DNA of 64,000 bases, taken from positions 29,457,129-29,521,128 of the forward strand of contig NC_034412.1 of NCBI RefSeq assembly GCF_002078875.1, in the 5' to 3' direction. The notes beneath the pieces were generated by a model that worked only from the letters and a program-made list of their open reading frames with translations, searched no databases and was not told the DNA's origin. Position 1 is the first letter of the stretch; each line of letters opens with the position of its first letter. Made by a program: the position numbers and the translations under genes. Below are positions 22,641-59,300 of the stretch, piece after piece. This stretch comes from Numida meleagris (Eukaryota; Chordata; Aves; Galliformes; Numididae).

Positions 22641-23428
22641 AAAGATGATAGATTTGGGTTCTGTTTATGGGCTCTGATAGGAAAAGCATTCCAAAGGTAA
22701 GTGTACAATTCAGGTGCAGGTATCTGAAACTGCAGTACTGAAAATTTGCACAGTGTGCGTAATCACACACTGCCTTCACTCTGCTTGTTTTGCTTTAAAG
22801 CTGCCTCCTGTAGAACCAGTTGCCCAGATTTGAGAGAGCTGAGTAATTTTAGTGTTTCAGTCATTCTAGTAAGAAGTGGAGAAATTGAATGCTTGTATGC
22901 CTGAGACCCCTCAGGACTTGATTCTACAGCTGTTTTCAATGCAGACTAGATGCACAATAGCCACATCTGGCTTAGCCAAGCTGCTCACTCTGGATTATGT
23001 TTTTATTATTATTGAGTTCTGGCTAGGGCAGGTGTTCTCAATCACTGACTGGAACTGTTAACAGGTTCTAGGAAAACTCCTGGTAAAGGTAGTCTTAGAT
23101 CAGAAATTATTTGGTTTTTATTTGGTCTCTTATTTGAGCTGTTTGTCTGAAACCCAGTTGTTCTGTGAAGAACTTTGTTTTGCTTGCTAGAAGGCTATCA
23201 CGGTGCGTAGCTTTGTATACGTGAATGTAGGTCGCCCTCTAGTGAACGAAAAGGCTTACTTATAGCTGCACTGTAAGAACTGCATCAGTATGGACCGTAA
23301 CAGATAAAAAATACTGAAGCCCATGATAAGTTAGTTGTGACAGTCCTGAAGTATGGCAGTCTTCAAGTTTAAAGGAAAAAAATACACTTCAGCTTAGGTA
23401 ATAACTTGCTTTAATAATTACAGATTGA

Positions 23429-24940
23429 CTGAAAATATGTAAAGTGTATCAATCTGGTTTGCTAGAATCTGAAACGTACGGCCGAGTGATGGTGGATCCA
23501 GTTCAGAACCTCAGTGACTTCTTCAGCTGCAACATCGAGAACGTGTCAGGTATGTGCCCAAGTACAGCCCAGACAGTGGGGGAGTATGCTGTTAGACAGA
23601 TATGGCAGCATGGATTTTTTAGACCTTTGATTTCTGAGTGTATATGTAAATAATAAGTCTGCTTCTTTTAGGATAAAACTCAACCTGAGACACAAGCAAG
23701 AGCCTTTGGAAACCTAGAGTTTCATTCTACGTTAGCAGCTCATCGTGCAGATGCTTTTCCTCTGGTAAAACAGCCCAGTTCTGATAGTTTCAGCCTGTCA
23801 TCTGCTCCACTCTTCCAGGTAAGCTGTCAGTTAATTAATCACACAAGCATTTCTCTCATGATGAAAGACTATGGTGTAGAGAACAGCATACAGGTACCGG
23901 TGGGTAGGTGCTTTGTTAGTCAGCAGGACACATCTGACTTCAGCAACACATTTACTTTGTTTTGTCTCACTAACAGTGCAGCCTTGAGGCTGCAGAGCCT
24001 GTAGGTATGCCTGTCACTTAGGCAGGTGTCACTGATATAGAAAAAAAAATAAGAAATAAACTTTGAATTTTCTTGCAACTGGTAAAAATAAATGGCAAGC
24101 AGTTTATATACGATAGGAAGTAAAACTATGCATACTGCCTTAAAATAGATTATTGCAAATTTCTTTCATCTTCGGTCTTCTGAGGTTGGGTTCTTGTCAC
24201 CAAAATTAAGACCAGAGTGTTCGGTAGTTGCAGTAGCCTTTCTACATTAACTCTAGAAAGAAACAGGCTCTTTTAGAACAGTTTACCTGACCTACTTCAG
24301 AAAGCTGCATTAAAAATGAATCTTATCACCAAGTATGTATTTCTGCCATTGGTTTTCATAGACATATTTGGCAACACGGCATCTTCCAGTTCATAGTAAG
24401 CACATGTGCATTAGGAGTATCTGGGTTTTGTTTTTCTGAAGGTGATGGCACGCCCAGAATGGTACATTCATACTATCTACATGGTTTGAGCAAAGGAGAA
24501 CACACACAGGCACAATGGCAAAAGTCTCAACTACCAACACATGTTATCCTCTGCTAATGGAAGAATTAGCACCTTTAGCCTTTAAATGCAGCAGCAGAGC
24601 CAACCCAGACTCCCTGGTCACGATGCAAGACAATGGAGTGGATAAAAACAGGGGCACAAACATTCAGCATATTGCACCAGACTGTTCCAACAAAGCTGTC
24701 AACACCCAGAAAGACAAGTTCCCAACTGGCACACTGTAACAGGCCAGTTCTGGAAAGAACAAGGAGGAACTCTGAAAACAGCATTTTGCTTATTACTGGG
24801 GGCCTGACAGGATCACTGTTTTTGCCGTGCACTGTAGTCATAACGCTTCTTTTGTCAAAACACGGGAAACCTCCCGCTGCTGCAGATTGCAAAGTACCCA
24901 CCAGCTACTCCAGCAGCAGTGAAATCATGACCACATGATA
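23429..24940 (+). pseudogene. FREM3: Decayed 3'-terminal exons of a FREM-family gene (FREM3 by synteny)
   Basis: Three blocks resemble the conserved C-terminal part of FREM2/FREM3, large extracellular-matrix membrane proteins of the FRAS/FREM group. Block one (about 23,444-23,640) reads SGLLESETYGRVMVDPVQNL, then loses frame: YVPKYSPDSG is in a different register from what precedes it. Block two (23,672-23,818) is a clean 49-codon exon, DKTQPETQARAFGN...SSAPLFQ, with TTTTAG before and GTAAGC after. Block three (from 24,442) reads EWYIHTIYMV, hits TGA at 24,487-24,489 where the family has Arg, resumes in a second frame with NRGTNIQHIA, and continues in a third with a hydrophobic segment (about 24,783-24,860) ending in a basic SKHGK, the expected membrane anchor. 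It lies tail to tail with SMARCA5, as FREM3 does in mammals. Loss of function is inferred from the breaks; assembly error is the alternative. Confidence 0.8.
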
Positions 24941-27092
24941 CAGCAGCATTGACAATTCAGAATTCCAGCCAGTTTCTGTGGTGCTTGCCTTTTAAGATGT
25001 AATTTCATCGGGAAGCAGACTCTGAAATCTAGCTCTCGGCTCACTCTGTTACACAGACAATTGGCTGCTGCTCTGGTTCTAGTGTCGGTTCCTGTATTGT
25101 TTCCAATCAACAGCTATTTCTGGTAAGGTTGGTATATTAGGTTCATTTATGAGTGAGTGACTTATAGAATTCAAACTAGAACTCTTTGAACAGAAGTAGC
25201 TGCTTTTTTCTTTTTTTAACCTATGATATTGTTGCTTTTTTAATGTTTTGAATATGCCACTGCAAATGTGCCTTATATCTGTGACGGAAGCTTGGTGCTT
25301 GGAGAGATACTTCTTTTACTTACATATAGAATATTTAGGTTTCATATAACTATTTTGCTTTTTAAAAAAAAATAAAAATAAAGAATTCCTAGTGAGGAAG
25401 GTCATACTGGCATTAGAATGGAAGCTAAGGGGTACACTTTTCTTTTCAATCAATGATACCAATGGGTTTGTCTCATTTCATCGAGAACTTTGGGCCTATG
25501 GACAGCGGTGGGAGACTCACACAGGTAAGGCTGTAAAATTGCAGCTGTTAGTAGGAGAATGTTAAACAAGAATTAGAACTATACTGTTAATGCCTCACTA
25601 GAAAAATGATATATTAATTTTCAGATATCGGCAATAAGCACTTACGAACATGTTTAAAAAGATTTTCTTGTTTTAGAACAATATTACTGCTTTCCTGTAT
25701 TGTACAGTAATTGCTTACCTTCCTTTACTGGCATACTTGTGTTTGGCCAGATATCTAGCACTTAGGGAACACACATCTTCTACAGCAAATGTTTTGTTTA
25801 ACTTATACCTGGAAGAAATTTGATGCTATGTAACTTCATTTTAAGAAGATATGGTTTCATTCACTACAGTGGCACTTGCGATGTACTAGCACAAAGGAAT
25901 TGTTGCTGAGCTACTGAATACATCTTTTCTCTCCACTTCCTGTAAAGGTTTTTTATTTTGGCTAGTTGTAAACAATTACAGTTACTTGGTTTGGAGTTGT
26001 GGTTTTTGGTGCTGGGCTGGCTTGTAAGTTTTTCTTTTTTGCAAAGTAATGATTTTAGAGGAAGTCTACAGCAGTAAAGCTTTCTGTTTAAGGTTATAAG
26101 TGTAAGTAATTGGTAGCTAGAATAATATTTTCTAGGGCTGTCATAACATTGCAGCTTTTACATTTTTTTTCTGGTGGGTTAATTTAACTCTGCTTCTGAC
26201 TTTTTGAAAAGCAAAAAATGGTAACTCAGCTTGCTCTCTGCTGCTGTCTTCAAGTTCCCCGTCTTTATTCAATGATGATGCCTTTTTAGAACTGTTTTTG
26301 AATCTTTCTGAAGAAACTGAAACTGAGAAAAGGTTACTTAATTGAAATTGACAATTTGCCTTCTTTTTTTTCCCTCTAGTGAATTCCAAAATTATGCTAA
26401 ATTAGATGATGGCATCAGGAATCAAACAACTTAATCTCAGTCACAACATGTCTGAGACAATAAGTAGAATAGGAACCACTCCTGAACAGAGCTGTTTTGT
26501 TCTACCAGCTCAGCTGAACAGTGTACACGGCCGTGCAATACCACAGAATCTCCTACATCTTGAGCCCGCATCAGTTCTTTTCACAGGAATCAAGACCATC
26601 TCTACATTTACCACGGAGAACTGAGTTGCTATGCTGTTTGCCAATAAAAATAATACTACCATTCTTAGACCATTCGAAGGAAGAACAAGCTTCAGTGACA
26701 CTTACCTTTCAGTTGGTATTGATGGTATGCAGAAAGTCATTATCATTTTGTTCCTCTCTGTTCATTCATTCTCAGTTGAAATAGCTGGCATTACCTCTGA
26801 TGCCAAAGTACAAAGTATACTCATGCATTAAAATTAAGTAAGTTCAATAATGTTAAAATCAAAGCTACAGAACTTTCAAAAAGGGGGCTTGATTGGTGAT
26901 GGCTTTCAGCAAAACAAACAAACAAACAAACCCAAAAAACCTACCTTACCCGTTTAGTGTTTGTAACACTGCTAGAAGTTAAAAACAAAACACAGATCCT
27001 GCAACTCTGAGATGACTGAATAAATAATAGGTACCGAGGCAGGAAGATTAATGAAAAAAGCCATGTAAAGCATTATTAATAAATGAAGCCTA
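24941..27092. other. Intergenic stretch between the FREM3 remnant and SMARCA5
   Basis: No supported gene. Overlapping short frames at 26,406-26,831 look like chance. Part of it may be SMARCA5 3' untranslated sequence if a more distal polyadenylation site is used. Confidence 0.45.
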
Positions 27093-27098
27093 TTTATT
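27093..27098 (-). terminator. Candidate SMARCA5 polyadenylation signal
   Basis: AATAAA on the minus strand (TTTATT on plus), about 210 bases past the SMARCA5 stop codon. A T-rich stretch lies 25-50 bases further on. Other AATAAA-like hexamers could serve longer transcripts. Confidence 0.4.
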
Positions 27099-27307
27099 AT
27101 TTCAAGTGTTAATGGTAAAAAAAAGTCAGCACAGCTGTTGCATTTAAAAAAGTGAAACTACATTAAGTACTATGTTTCTAGTTCAGTAAACAGATGAACC
27201 CGATGTCCTTTAATGACATAATAGTTGAGCATTATACAGTACATCTTATGAAGACCCGTAAATTAAAGAACTACTTTTTAAATTTAGTGATTACAAAAAT
27301 TCTGCAT

Positions 27308-50220
<22,913 letters not shown>

Positions 50221-50425
50221 GATCCCCTCTCGCAGACGGCGCTCGGCCCGGACACGGGCCGGGCCCGCGCCCGGCTGGCTGCGCGCCCGCGGCGATCGGC
50301 CTGGCGGCGAGGTCGGGCTGCTGCGCGCGGAGCTCGGTGCGCGGCCGCCGGCGGAGGCCCGTCCCGCTGCCGCCCCGGCTTTCTCGGCGGGCTCCCACCA
50401 ACCAGGAACCGAGCCGGCTCCCCGC

Positions 50426-50435
50426 TCTCGCGAGA
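50426..50435. promoter_or_regulatory. TCTCGCGAGA palindromic promoter element
   Basis: An exact match to the CGCG element reported to be bound by BANP when unmethylated (older work links it to Kaiso/ZBTB33). It sits about 206 bp upstream of the SMARCA5 ATG, within the CpG island. Confidence 0.75.
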
Positions 50436-50800
50436 GCCCGGCCCCAGCGTGCGGCGCGGCGGGAACGAGCGCGTCGGCGAGCCGCCTCCTCCTCCTCAGG
50501 CCACCCCTCTCGTGCCCGCCTTCGCGAGCGCGGCCACGCGACAGTCGGCGAGGGGCGGGGCTACCTCGCGCGCGCGGGCGGCGGCCGGTAACGGCCGCGC
50601 CGCCGCGGGAAGGGGGCGGGGCCAGCTCGGCGGGGGCGCGGGCGGATTGGCAACGCCCGGTCGTACCTGAGGTAGGGCACGCACACATGCTCCTCCACGG
50701 AGGCGGAGCGCGCAGCTCAGCTCTCCTTCACGCGCGGTGGTTGCACAGCGCTCAGGTGTGGGTACACCTGCGTTAACCTACTGGTAATGGAGGCACGGAG

Positions 50801-52113
50801 AGCACACGGGCGCGCACAACTGCCTGTCCCGCGCGCTGAACACCCCCGTTACCATGCAGGGAGGACAACACCACACTGATTACAATTCTTCCTTCCATTC
50901 TTTCCTATTCCTTTGATATTATAAGTAATTTGCTTTGATGTGTCCCAGTGATTGTGTCACCCAATTTCTGCCAACCAACTCAGAACAAGAATAACATGGC
51001 AGAAAGGTTTGGTTTCCACTGCTTGTTTTCTCTCGTCATGCAGGAGAACCCAGGCCCTGGTCTCCGCCCCGAGGGAGATAGCTTTAATTTCTCAATATAA
51101 ACAGTAGCAAATTACACTGATTTTATTCATTTAGCCACCTGTACTACTCTAACACAACCCTGGCTGCATTTTTCATCTGCTCTCCTCAGCCCCTGCCCCC
51201 ATTTCTGAGAGCTGCCTCCAGTGATGCTGCACCATCTCCATGATGCAGGCAGGAGAGAGGGCTTGGAAGCACCATACATTGCCCTTGTGAGTTCTCACTC
51301 TATGCCAAGGAAAAGCACTCAAGACCATAGGTGTAAGATCCATACTGAAGAAAAGCGCGGCTTTTAGGAAGAAGTCAGGCACTTGGAAAGAGATGGAGAT
51401 GTTTCAGCATCACTGTTTATCAGTGTGAAAATCACCAGGTCAGAACATACTGGTTGGTGGGAGATGAGAGAAGTTTTAGTGAAGGGAAGAAAGTACAATC
51501 TCCATCCCAGCCTCATTGAACCTGGCCATCCAGCAAGGCTGTAAGTGGTGCTGAGATCCTCGTGAGCCTGAAAGATGTTCATCTCTATTGCAAAATTGTT
51601 TTCTCTTCCGGGATACTACCTAGATAGTTGATCTACTTCTCTCTAATTTTGCCTTTATGATAAACAGAGAAAAAAATTTTGCTTCAAAGTTAATATGCAA
51701 TGAAGTGTCAGCCCCAAGTATTTCATTCACATAAGGTGAAATATTGTCAAAAAACATTCCAGCAAAAACCTCTCTACAGAGGCAGGAAAAAGAATTGGTC
51801 TTGCAGCTATACAGAGCTTGCAACATCACAGGAGTATTCCTCAATAACCCCAATAGGATAACAATGAAAAGGCATCATAGACCCAAAGGCTTCTGAATAC
51901 CATTTACTTCTCAACACAATTTCTAACTCTAGCTCTAATTCATCCAAAACTTCATAATTCAGCATTACTCACTTGAAGTTGTCATAGATGTATCACTATA
52001 CCACTACATCACTGCAAGAGTACAATACCACTGGGAGTCAACTCTTAAATCTAATTTTTGGACAAATTATTTCCAAGTGAAGTGTACCATACTGTGAAGC
52101 AAAAGAAAGTTAC
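50801..52113. other. Non-coding stretch upstream of the SMARCA5 CpG island
   Basis: No gene, RNA or repeat recognised. The open frames at 51,173-51,853 are short, overlap one another and carry no signature. Confidence 0.5.
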
Positions 52114-52584
52114 TGTTGTGGTTTAACCTGGCAGGGAACTAAGCACCATGAAGCCATTTACGTACTCCCTCCCCACAGCAAGACAAGAGAGGGAACTGGA
52201 AAAGGTAAAAGCATGGGAACTTGTGGGTTGAGATAGACTCAGTTTAGTAAACAAGAATAAAAGTCATGAACAACACAACTGCTCACCAGCAGTTGACTAA
52301 TGCCCAGCAATGGCAATCCCCTTGGCCAGCCTCCCCCCTGCTTTTACTTATAAGCATGGTACCACATGGCATGGGATATCCCTCTGGCCAGTTTGGGTTA
52401 GCTGTCTTCGTTTTGTCTCCTCCCAATTTGCAGTGCATGCCCAGCCTGCTCACTGGCAGAGAAGGAAGAAAGTGCTGCTCGGCAACAGCTAGAACATGCG
52501 TGTGTTCACAACATTTTTCTCATCCTAAATCCCATACCAGCTACTAGGAAGGAAATTTACTCTATCCCAGCAAAAACCAGGACA
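52114..52584 (+). mobile_element. Avian ERVL solo LTR with perfect 5-bp target duplication
   Basis: It begins TGTTGTGGTTTAACC and ends AAAACCAGGACA, with GTTAC on both sides (52,109-52,113 and 52,585-52,589). Internal landmarks of this widespread avian LTR are present: AACTTGTGGGTTGAGATA, GCTCACCAGCAGTTGACTAA, ATCCCTCTGGCCAGTTTGGG, and CTACTAGGAAGGAAATTTAC. No retroviral interior adjoins it. Confidence 0.93.
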
Positions 52585-52821
52585 GTTACCAGAATCTCCA
52601 CAATGTTGAGAGGAAAAGTTAACGAGAAGAAGTTCACGAATTCACAAAATTGTAACTGTCCACACAGAGCCCAAATATGGAGATCTTAACTTAAAAGCAA
52701 CCAGCGGCATCAAGAAGCTCATGACAGAGGTTAATGTGTCAAACACCAACATCTGGTCAAATACACAAAGAAGCATGAAAATCCTCCCTCAGCCAGTACT
52801 GAACTGTACAGACAACCAACT

Positions 52822-53351
52822 TGTCAACGGTTTACGGGCGTTAGGCCCGATTCCGTGACAAAGGGGATGGGGGACCCAAGGGCCCACGTCCCGGGAAAAG
52901 GGGAAAGGGGAAAAAGGGTAGGGAGATGGCCCTGAGAGCAAAGAACAGCGGCAACAATCTGAGGAGAAACAAACTAATTTACTAAATAAAATATCGGAAT
53001 GCAAAACAACACACTATAATACAATATAATTACAATTTAAGCTGATAAATCCAACACAGAGAGAGAGAATGTCCCAAAATCAAGGTAGGCCTTACTCTAC
53101 TACCGACGATAAGACGGCTGGAGAGCGAGGTGCTGCCAAGACGAGAGACGGCGGAAAAAGGGACGAGGTCTCGTGATCTGCAAGTTTTTATACTGCGAGC
53201 TTCTATCTTTTCCCTCCGGCTGGAAAATGGTAACAAAGGAGCAAAGTACCGTGGGGACTGTAGTAGTCCTTCTCTTCTGAGAACTAGGTATGTCCACTAC
53301 ATGATGTTATGATGTGGAATACCAATAACCGAAAATCACAAAACCATGACA
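52822..53351 (+). mobile_element. ERVL-like solo LTR, copy 5, with perfect 5-bp target duplication
   Basis: It begins TGTCAACGGTTTACGGGCG and ends CAAAACCATGACA, flanked by CAACT on both sides (52,817-52,821 and 53,352-53,356). It belongs to the same family and orientation as the copies at 7,635, 9,647, 18,698 and 22,098. It lies 237 bp past the ERVL LTR above, and each has its own duplication, so they are independent insertions. Confidence 0.93.
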
Positions 53352-53356
53352 CAACT

Positions 53357-56300
53357 ACTGACATGCTTGTTAGTAAAGAGCACTTTAATTACAGATTTTT
53401 GTCAAATCTCTCAGGCAACGTCTTTCAATTTTGTTGCTCAGTTGGGTAATATTCTCAAGATGACTTTCTGTTAAATAAGAAATTAAAAAACCACAAGTAA
53501 GAGCAACTCTCAACAATATCATTAGCTATGCAGCAATTATTTTAATAACCATTGCTGCACATGTATCAACACTAAATCTTCTCAAAGTTCAGAAAATGAA
53601 AGGAATGAAACAACCATCTGTGATCATGAGATCAGACAATTGAAGAAGCTAGGAAAAGAGAGAGAGAGAGGGAAAAAGTCTGGTTTTCATTCATATATTA
53701 TTTATATATATATATTAGCATTATTATTTAGTTTAGTTAAAAATGCCAAAGTAAAACACTACCCAAGAACTAAGATACATGCAAAAGATACTATACACTA
53801 ATTTAAATTCCTTCATGTGATTGAAACAATTTAAGAGTTTACCACATGTAAGTATATAAATATCTCTGTGTTTGAGTACTGTGGAGATAACATTGAAGTT
53901 ATTCAAATTACAGAATAACCATGCTAACAAAGTCCATGTTTCATACAAAATAAACAGCAGAAAGTTTGTTAAGCCTGCAGTGTTCAGGTCTGTTTATAAA
54001 AAGTAGACTATGAAAATAGTGGCATGTGAATGAAGACCATAAATCTCTTTAAATTAAAAAAAAAACACAATCCATTGAAAATTTGTTAATTGCAACACAT
54101 CCACACAGTGCATCAGGCTCTGCTTGTGCCCAGTTTAGAACAAGACCTTTGATCAGTCAAAATTTCACATACACACACAGCTGTGCCTGTATACCCAAAT
54201 TTGCTAGATCAAGGCCTTAGTCATAGGATCTTAAACTGATTTCCATTATTTTCTTCCCTTTTTTATGCCGCGTTTTTTCTTCTCAGTTGTGAGCTAAGCC
54301 AATTTTCCCCATAATGTTTAGATATTTAAGCAAATACTCCTGAAAGATTTGAAGAAGCACTGAGACACTTAACTCTCATTGAAAAATATCTGCACCGTAC
54401 TTCCACATAAATACAGATTCAGAATAAACAGCACATACAGAGCAGTGCTTTGCTTTTCCTCCAATAACGATGTGTTCTTACATGGGCCATGGATGTCTGC
54501 TTTTGGCCGCATGTATTTTCCAAGTCCTTGAAATTAGATATGGCTACAGACTCGGAAATAGGCTATACTTGCTTCTTTTGAGTTACTGGCTTGTACATAA
54601 CATCTGAATTCCCTTTTGTATTAGTGATTATTCTGAATAATGGAGATTATTTGTTATGTTCAAAAACTGTTCACACATGGAAATAGAGCAGCTATTATAA
54701 AGCAGTAGTTTTTCAAACCTCTTGCAATTAAAAATGAATTTCGGGGAGGAGTCTTGTCCAAAGGACATAAGAAAAAAATCAAAATAAGAACTCAAAGAAC
54801 AAAGGGTGTAGGGGAAAATAATAGCACGTACTCAATTCATTACAAAGCAAGGGAAAAGAAAACAGCTAGCAAAAAAAGCGAAGTCTGACATAAAGATGTG
54901 ACTAGAACTGACACAATTTTAGCCAATAGAAGAAAGTAGAAGAAAGCCTCATGACAGATGTTAGAAATGTCAACTGGAAACTCATCCCTAAGCCCTTATG
55001 AAAGCACACTTTGCATTTATTTAAGTATACCTTGACAAAAAAAAAAATCCAAACTCCTAGTGAATCCACATGGATAGTCACACTGCAAAGTGACATTATT
55101 ACAAAAATAGGTCTGGAATAAGCTTGCATAAAAACATTTCAAGACTAGACCTGACCAAAAATCAGCCTCTATTCTCTTTCTTGCCAAAGTCTTCTGAGGG
55201 GACTGAATTCCAGGTCAGCTTAGATGGCTGGCTAAAGAAAAGGTCGAAAGGAACATTTTCTGATCCTCAGTCTCATAGTTTAAAGAAAATATCACCCTCT
55301 TTCTAGCACACCAAAATGTAGGAATACTCTACATAGACACAAATCATCCACAGATACCAGTACAAAAACCTGTTTATGGACGATTTTATTCATAGTAAGA
55401 TGCAGTGGATCAATTGTACTTGCATCCCAGTGCTACATTTTTTTCCCTTTTCCAACAGGTGAAACAAAACCACTACCCACTAACCATCTCTAAAACCTTC
55501 TATGCAATTCTCAGCCTCATTACTTCCAAAAATTGTTGGTGCCTCTCTGGCACTGGTCACAAGATTTCTTTTCCCACTTCAAATCTGAATACTGGAACTA
55601 TGGGTAGCTGCTCTCTACAGCATAAAGACAAACATAAGGTCACTGCAAGTAGATCAGAGACTAAACCCAATTTTGATCCACCCTTCTGCTTATTTATTTT
55701 TTAAAAAAGTTCTTTAAAGGTTAAGTTCTTCCATGTGCTCCTTCACATGAAGCATTCAAGGCAGCAGAACTGATGGCAACAAACAAAGAAGTGATGAATC
55801 CTGAAGACATTATGCAGGAAAAAATAGGAGTTAAAAAGAGTGGTTTAAAAATCTAGTTCCTAAACTCATGAATCTAAGTATGATTGTTTTCAGAAAGCAG
55901 TTGGAACTTGCAATTGCTTTACCAGTGAATGTTACATTGCCTGCCTATGGAAGTCTGCTCCTCAAAAGACCACAGAGTGGATTTATGTGCTTGGGAACTT
56001 GGAACCCTATTACACTTAATAACTTTTAAACAAGTTGCACCAGGCCTATCTACAGATTATGGAGCATAACTGAACACCATTTGTTTTAATATTCTGGCTT
56101 AACTACAACTATTTTTCAGAACTAAATATCTATGACATTTATGTATAAGCATTATTATTATAAATATACGTGTTGCTATGTATTATTTGTATGTGTTACT
56201 ATGAAAACAACCTCAGCAAAGGGTTGAATCACCATTTGGGTGCAATTAACTCCAAACACAATCTAAGGTACTCCAGCAGGCCAGTCTGAGGCATCTCTGC

Positions 56301-59300
56301 AACTCCCTCCTGGCCAGCATCTTTTACCACTAATAGGTAAGGGGAGAAAATCCTAAACAAATCATTTCAATTAACTTGCGCAGTTTGTGCAAATACAGTG
56401 CACAACTGTACAAAACCAAGCAGAGATTACTTCCTGTGTATTCCCTGAAGATAAAAATATATCTTACTTAAAATCTAGTAGAAATTGATGATAAATAAGG
56501 CACCAATTACACTTTTTCTCTTGTTCTGGCCATCTGATTAAGAAAAAGTAGTAAAGGCAACTTTCAGCTGCTCAGTTGTATTTTTCCACATTCACTAACA
56601 ATGACCCACATAGCAACCTACTTTCTGTAAACAAGATTTTAAAGTAGAAATTGGTACTCCACCTGAGGCATTCCTTAAGTGTTGTTCCCCATGCACATGC
56701 TGGACTCAGCACCGCTAGATTATATAGCTGCTCACTAGCTGGTTACAGCTAGTCCAGGAACAGCTCAACTCTCCTGCAATAAAAGGACAACAGCTAAACT
56801 TCAATAAAATACTAAGTTGTCCTACTGTGAGTGTTTTGGATTTTACTTCATACTTTTAAGCGCTCAGTCAATTCTAAGAGTAATGCTAAGAACGGTTCTG
56901 CTTCACATTGCATCTTTTAAGTATCTTCACAAGACTGGATTTCCACACCACCTCCCAACACACAATCAGGTCACCCGGGTATACCTGTGCAAGTCCTATC
57001 TACATGCTAATACCCAACAGCTGCAGCTGAAAAGAACCTCAAGCAGCATTTAATCAAATCTTATAATAGCAGCCAAATTCTTAGGAGCTTTTCTCAAAAC
57101 CAACGTGATGCACATTTTCTTCTAGTTTTGTTGCAGATCCAGCTTACCAGGAAAAGGCTTGGCAACACATATGAAGCCTGTAAGAATCTTCAAATGCGTA
57201 TCAAGATTATTTGTACAAACTTGCATTTTTTTTTTGTAACTGAAAGAAAGCTCTCAGTGTCTCCATTTTAACAGCTTTGTATTCTAGGTTCTGAAACCAC
57301 AGGATTTCTTCTATGCCATTTGAACATATCTGGCTAAAATATTTCTAAATTAGTACATTTTTTAAATGTTTACTTCTTGTTTATAAAACAGAAGTAAAGG
57401 CATTGCCCCATGCCTTGTGGTTTAGAAAGAGCAAAAAAAAAAATCATCTTACTAAGTTTAGCACCATGGTGAGATACTTATTTTCAAAGTCCATTTTACC
57501 AAAGCGTTCAGCGTTTCTTACGTGACACATGGACACAGCAAGTTACTCAACTATACACTTCAGGTAGCTTGTGTTCTTCTTATGAAGAAGCAAAATTGCT
57601 TCTGCCAGGATCTTGGCAATATCAGCTAAAGTATTTGCCAGTAGACCAGTAGTCATATACAGAAAGAAGAATGGAACTCACTTAACTGGTGAAGGGGCTC
57701 TCTGGCCATAAAGCACTCCTTCTCAGGAAGCAGCTTAGGTCCAAGCCACGCGCTCCTTTCAGTGGCTGGCCTATAGATGAGCCAAGTGTGGCTGCACCCT
57801 GAGTCCATCCCTTTTGGACACATAGGGAGCACAGGTGCAAACAATTTGCCTGTGCCCCCTGGGACAGCCACACCTTCACCAGGTGCTCAATCATCAGTTC
57901 AAGCCCTGACCTAACAGTTCCCTTACATTCTGTTTCTTCTAAAGAAGTGAAAACAAGTACATCAACCTTTTCAAATCCTCCAAAACAAAGGATTCCGTAA
58001 AGAAGATGTGAAATGAGATCCAATGGCATCAGAACATTCTATCTGTTTAATAACAAGATGTCAAGCCTCTCAACTAGTCAGCTCATCAAGTACCTGCTCT
58101 TCTCCCACTTTTGTTACTAAACATTAATGCCAAGGATGTCAAAACTTAACCATACACTGGGAAACTCTCAAGGGCAATGACACTGTTCATAAGCAACTTT
58201 TCTTTTTGTCCCATTCCACACCTCATCAAACTGAGAACTGGACCCAAGTATATCTGGTTGGTTGTTTAGTTAGAACAAAAGCTCGACAAAAACCTCACAG
58301 CTTGGTCTGTGGTTCATCCACAGTCAATTGTCGTAGCACTTCTGAGGAAGGTTTGTTCACAGCTGATCATTACAAACAGTACTAAGCTTAAACTGGCTTG
58401 CAATAAAGATCTTGTTCTCTTAATTCAACATGAAAGCTATAGAGCTGCCAATCACTCCCCATTTAGCTATATGTAGCAATGAATTTCAAGTGATAATTAA
58501 CATGGCAAGATTGTAATTGTCTGCAAAACCTGTGTTTGTCACTATGTCACAACTGCCTGCCATACATAAATGAGTTGTGTTCTTTTTAATATATAAACAA
58601 AAATCTCAATGAAGTAAAAAAAGACTAGTGGTCAGTTAAAAATATAAACATTTCTCAACATCATTTTGCACACTTCTAGGAGAACATAACTATGTTTCTG
58701 CATCAGCACTTTAAGAGGTTACAGTGATTAAGTTACATTGTGCAGAAGTGTAGCCAGTAGCATTTACGAGCAAACAACTGTTGAGATGATACAGCAAACC
58801 ATCTTTAGGAGTCCATCTCACTGCACAAGGCTCTGACGATTTCTTTTGATATGAGCAAGATTCAGGTGCATATTTGCAGTTTACATTTGCTCATTTTAAA
58901 TGGACACACAGCAATGAAAACTATAACCACAGATGATAATACTGTTTTACAGAAACAAGTAAGAACCTACCTGTTTGAAGAGGAACACTTGACAACACTG
59001 ACAAGCTGCTTCTTCACTGATTTCTACTGGAGTTTCAACCACCATCCACTCATTAGTCAAGTGTCCTCACAAAGCTAGTAACTGAAAGTTGCATGCGGCT
59101 AAGTCTAGCTTTCCTTCTACCACTCTCCATTTTAGAACTTACATTTTCAATTTAAGACTCATTTCCTTCCTAAATCCTACAGCTCTGTCAAACCTGCAGC
59201 ACAAGTCCCATTCTAGCTTTTAAGGTGAAAACGTGATATGCCATCCAGAGTTAGCATGTCTCTGATTCTGAATATCCTTTGGACAAAATGAAAGTAGGAA

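Noticed and set aside
26406..26831. Overlapping plus-strand frames of 62-87 codons just beyond the SMARCA5 3' end
   Set aside because: Three registers overlap, none with a recognisable signature. More likely untranslated or intergenic sequence.
52114..53351. A paired-LTR element formed by the two neighbouring LTRs
   Set aside because: They belong to different families, and each has its own target duplication (GTTAC, CAACT).
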